From NCBI RefSeq assembly GCF_002868715.1, contig NZ_PKLZ01000002.1, forward strand, positions 248,001 to 312,000: a stretch of DNA of 64,000 bases, in the 5' to 3' direction. The notes under the pieces were generated by a model. It saw only the letters and a list, made by a program, of their open reading frames with translations, was not told the origin of the DNA and did not search any database. This document shows, piece by piece, positions 62,097 to 64,000 of this stretch. Position numbers and translations under genes: made by a program. This DNA comes from Kineobactrum sediminis (GTDB taxonomy: Bacteria; Pseudomonadota; Gammaproteobacteria; Pseudomonadales; Halieaceae). Positions within the stretch are counted from its first letter, which is position 1; every line of letters begins with the position of its first letter.

Positions 62097-63353
62097 TCAG
62101 TCGCGTTTTCGCTTGACCTCGTACATAGCGGCGTCGGCAGCGGCCAGAAGTTTGGCCGCATCAAGGCCAAAGCAATGCGTATCCACTACACCGATGCTCG
62201 CGGGGCAGCGCACCATTACACCGCCGCCAATATCAACGGGCAAAGATAGCGCCTGTACAAGCCTGTCGCGTAACCCTGTGCCGACGGTATCGGCGCCGGC
62301 TTCATGCAGGATCACAAACTCATCGCCACCGATTCGCGCCACGACATCGGCTTCACGCACGGTTGTGGATAAGCGCTTTGCGGTTTCAACCAGGAGGGCG
62401 TCACCGGCTTCGTGGCCATAGGTGTCATTGATTTCCTTGAAACCGTCCATATCCAGCAGCGCTACCGCCAGTGCTTGTCCGGATCGGTCCGCTCGCTGCA
62501 GGGCAATGGCGAACACTTCATCGAGCAGGCGGCGATTGGCCAGCCCGGTAAGAGGGTCACGCAGGGCCAGTGCGGCGAGCTTGCCCTGGAGCTTGCGTGT
62601 CTCGGTAACATCGCGCCCCACGCCGAGTAAGCCATTGCTTAGCAGGGTCACCTTGATTTCACCGGTAATGCTGATGCCATCCCGGCGAATAAAGCGGAGG
62701 TCGTAACATTCACCGATGGTCTGCCCTCCGGCCAGCACCGCCTGTAAATGTTCCCTGTCCTCCCTGTGCAGAATGTCCAGAAAGCGGGAAAGATCCCGTA
62801 ACTCCTCAGCAGGGTAGCCAGTCAGTGTTTCTACCGATGGGCTCATGTAATCAAAATGCGGTTCGGGCAGCATTTGCAAGCGGAACACAACATCAGCCGA
62901 ACGGTCTGCCAGTTCGCGGAAACTGGCTATTTGTGCGCTAAATTCATCGCGCATGCTGATCTGGTCGCTAATGTCGCGGCCAACGAGGATAATGTCGGCG
63001 TTGTCTCCAGCAGTAATCGATTGCGCGCTCCAGGCATAAAAATCGTCCCTGGGTCGGTTGATAAACTCCAGGCCGCCCTTAATGGCAACCGCCTTACCCG
63101 GTGCCAGTTTACCGGTAAGCAATTTCAGCGCAGCGAGATCCTGCGCCCGCAGGAATTCGTCCAGCAGGCGGCCGATGAAGGTCGCCGGCAGACCGGTATG
63201 GATATTTGCCCATGCCTGATTACAGTAGCGCAACTTGCCCGTATCCGCTTGATAGCGGACTATAGGTTCGCTCAGGGTGTCCAGAATTTCTGATGGCAAC
63301 ATCAGGGTACTACTATCGTCCGTTGCCCTGAATTTGGGGAAACCTGACCTCAT
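62097..63353 (-). CDS. PAS-PAS-GGDEF diguanylate cyclase
   Basis: A 418-aa sensor protein. Two PAS modules cover about residues 18-130 and 140-258 (second with YMSPSVETLTGYPAEELRDL and DLRFIRRDGISITGEIKV). The GGDEF domain follows, with RDPLTGLANRRLLDEVF, the active site RIGGDEFVIL and DGFKEINDTYGHEAGD. An RxxD inhibitory site is not evident. With the EAL and HD-GYP genes this gives both synthesis and breakdown of cyclic-di-GMP in one locus. The PAS ligand is unknown. Confidence 0.93.
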   Translation of the reverse strand: MRSGFPKFRATDDSSTLMLPSEILDTLSEPIVRYQADTGKLRYCNQAWANIHTGLPATFIGRLLDEFLRAQDLAALKLLTGKLAPGKAVAIKGGLEFINRPRDDFYAWSAQSITAGDNADIILVGRDISDQISMRDEFSAQIASFRELADRSADVVFRLQMLPEPHFDYMSPSVETLTGYPAEELRDLSRFLDILHREDREHLQAVLAGGQTIGECYDLRFIRRDGISITGEIKVTLLSNGLLGVGRDVTETRKLQGKLAALALRDPLTGLANRRLLDEVFAIALQRADRSGQALAVALLDMDGFKEINDTYGHEAGDALLVETAKRLSTTVREADVVARIGGDEFVILHEAGADTVGTGLRDRLVQALSLPVDIGGGVMVRCPASIGVVDTHCFGLDAAKLLAAADAAMYEVKRKRD

Positions 63354-63494
63354 TTGATTTTTCGCTGGGTCATTGAAATTGCCTCGGGACCGCCAACCAA
63401 CCAGATGGAATTACAAAAAGCGCTCGTTTATTCATCGGGCAGCCAGGAAGGGCTCCGAGGTCAGCCCGTTGCCTGCTGCAACGCTGTTATCTTC

Positions 63495-63995
63495 TCAGGC
63501 TGGTTCCGGCATGCGGTTGCCAGCGTAGGTTACCCGCTCTGCATCCCCCGAAAAGTCCTTTATCAGCACATAGTGCACGATAAAACGGCTGGCGCTGATA
63601 AGCCACTGGCCGTCAATGCGCCGGTATTCGTCGACATAGTGGCCACCGAGCTGCACGCGGGTTTTATCCTGCGTGTTGATGCTGTAAAAAACAAGGCCGA
63701 TTTTCGCGCTGGCGGTGTCTGCCCCGTTAATGTCGACAATCGGGTTCTGGGCATGATGCATATCCACGATATGATCGTGACAGCCTAACGCGACAAAAGT
63801 ATCGACAAAGTCCTCTCGCGTCGTAAAGTGCCCGATATGGCCAAAATCAAGTGCTATCGGCCCGGATACGAAACAGGCCGCTACCACCTCGGGTTGCTTT
63901 TCATCACAGGCATTCAGATAGCGAAACTTCAGTTGGCGAATGGCTTCAATGTCCTGAAGTATCTGTAGCGGTTCGGGAGCTGGCTGTGTTTTCAT
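63495..63995 (-). CDS. SnoaL-like/NTF2-fold protein
   Basis: A 166-aa member of the same SnoaL_4 group as the gene at 25100 (opening LQDIEAIRQLKFRYLNACDE, then ALDFGHIGHFTTREDFVD). No catalytic residue set can be assigned, though conserved histidines (CHDHIVDMHHAQN) are visible. It starts 6 bp from the window edge, so its upstream context is not seen. Confidence 0.83.
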   Translation of the reverse strand: MKTQPAPEPLQILQDIEAIRQLKFRYLNACDEKQPEVVAACFVSGPIALDFGHIGHFTTREDFVDTFVALGCHDHIVDMHHAQNPIVDINGADTASAKIGLVFYSINTQDKTRVQLGGHYVDEYRRIDGQWLISASRFIVHYVLIKDFSGDAERVTYAGNRMPEPA

Positions 63996-64000
63996 GGTTA

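Noticed and set aside
1-64000. CRISPR array, prophage or toxin-antitoxin system
   Set aside because: No regularly spaced direct repeats, phage structural genes or paired small toxin genes were seen on reading the window.

Overview
The window looks like chromosomal DNA of a free-living, probably marine, gammaproteobacterium. The evidence is TonB-dependent receptors, an LPS/lipid A locus, PlsB/GpsA phospholipid synthesis, a HD-GYP/EAL/GGDEF cluster, polyamine and glutarate catabolism, several SnoaL-like proteins and a Rieske oxygenase. Gene content and style resemble the Halieaceae/OM60 (Cellvibrionales) group; this is inference from family content and not a database match. Base composition is moderately GC-rich, with a few clearly AT-richer patches (around 3.1-4.1 kb and 37.44-37.49 kb). 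No rRNA, CRISPR array, intact insertion sequence or prophage was seen.

Layout. 1-5.3 kb: a truncated TonB receptor divergent from an AraC-type regulator, an AT-rich secreted protein and a membrane-anchored gluzincin-like protein. 5.35-10.41 kb: a phosphate-scavenging unit with a five-half-site Pho-box array, two tandem alkaline phosphatases (the second a lipoprotein with a collagen-like tether) and a secreted protein, followed by a deletion scar that joins an ECF sigma fragment to an outer-membrane-barrel tail. Imperfect ~58-bp direct repeats flank this unit. 10.4-12.4 kb: a VOC protein and a serine hydrolase. 12.7-23.8 kb: LPS core/lipid A assembly, including GT9, Kdo kinase, UDP-sugar epimerase, GT4, an O-antigen ligase fused to a WaaE-like glycosyltransferase, a CDP-glycerol-transferase-like protein, two LpxL acyltransferases and WaaA. 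A 168-bp MITE sits between waaA and its convergent neighbour.

24-31.4 kb: small envelope proteins, then a divergent polyamine-catabolism pair (class III aminotransferase plus permease versus a glutamine-synthetase-like gamma-glutamyl ligase), then an MFS transporter. 31.5-36.5 kb: a complete TonB receptor, and a LuxR regulator coupled to a TPR-sulfotransferase. 36.5-40 kb: a LysR regulator divergent from glutaryl-CoA dehydrogenase and a family III CoA-transferase (lysine/glutarate degradation). 40-43.3 kb: alpha/beta hydrolase, M48 lipoprotein protease and Rieske oxygenase. 43.4-51.6 kb: a leftward series with HAD-PlsC, PlsB and GpsA overlapping by 4 bp each, then PBP7-type endopeptidase, Tat-exported aldo-keto reductase and an NTP/NDP-antiporter-like protein.

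52.4-56.6 kb: a signalling-type cluster made of a membrane Ser/Thr kinase, a lipoprotein hydrolase and a Sel1/caspase-fold lipoprotein that lacks the catalytic cysteine. A tRNA-Val(GAC) with a strong promoter follows, then a glycosyltransferase and a small IS91-like remnant. 58.1-63.4 kb: cyclic-di-GMP genes (degenerate HD-GYP, degenerate GGDEF plus EAL, PAS-PAS-GGDEF) with a patatin phospholipase and a 27-bp-arm inverted repeat between them. A SnoaL-like gene closes the window.
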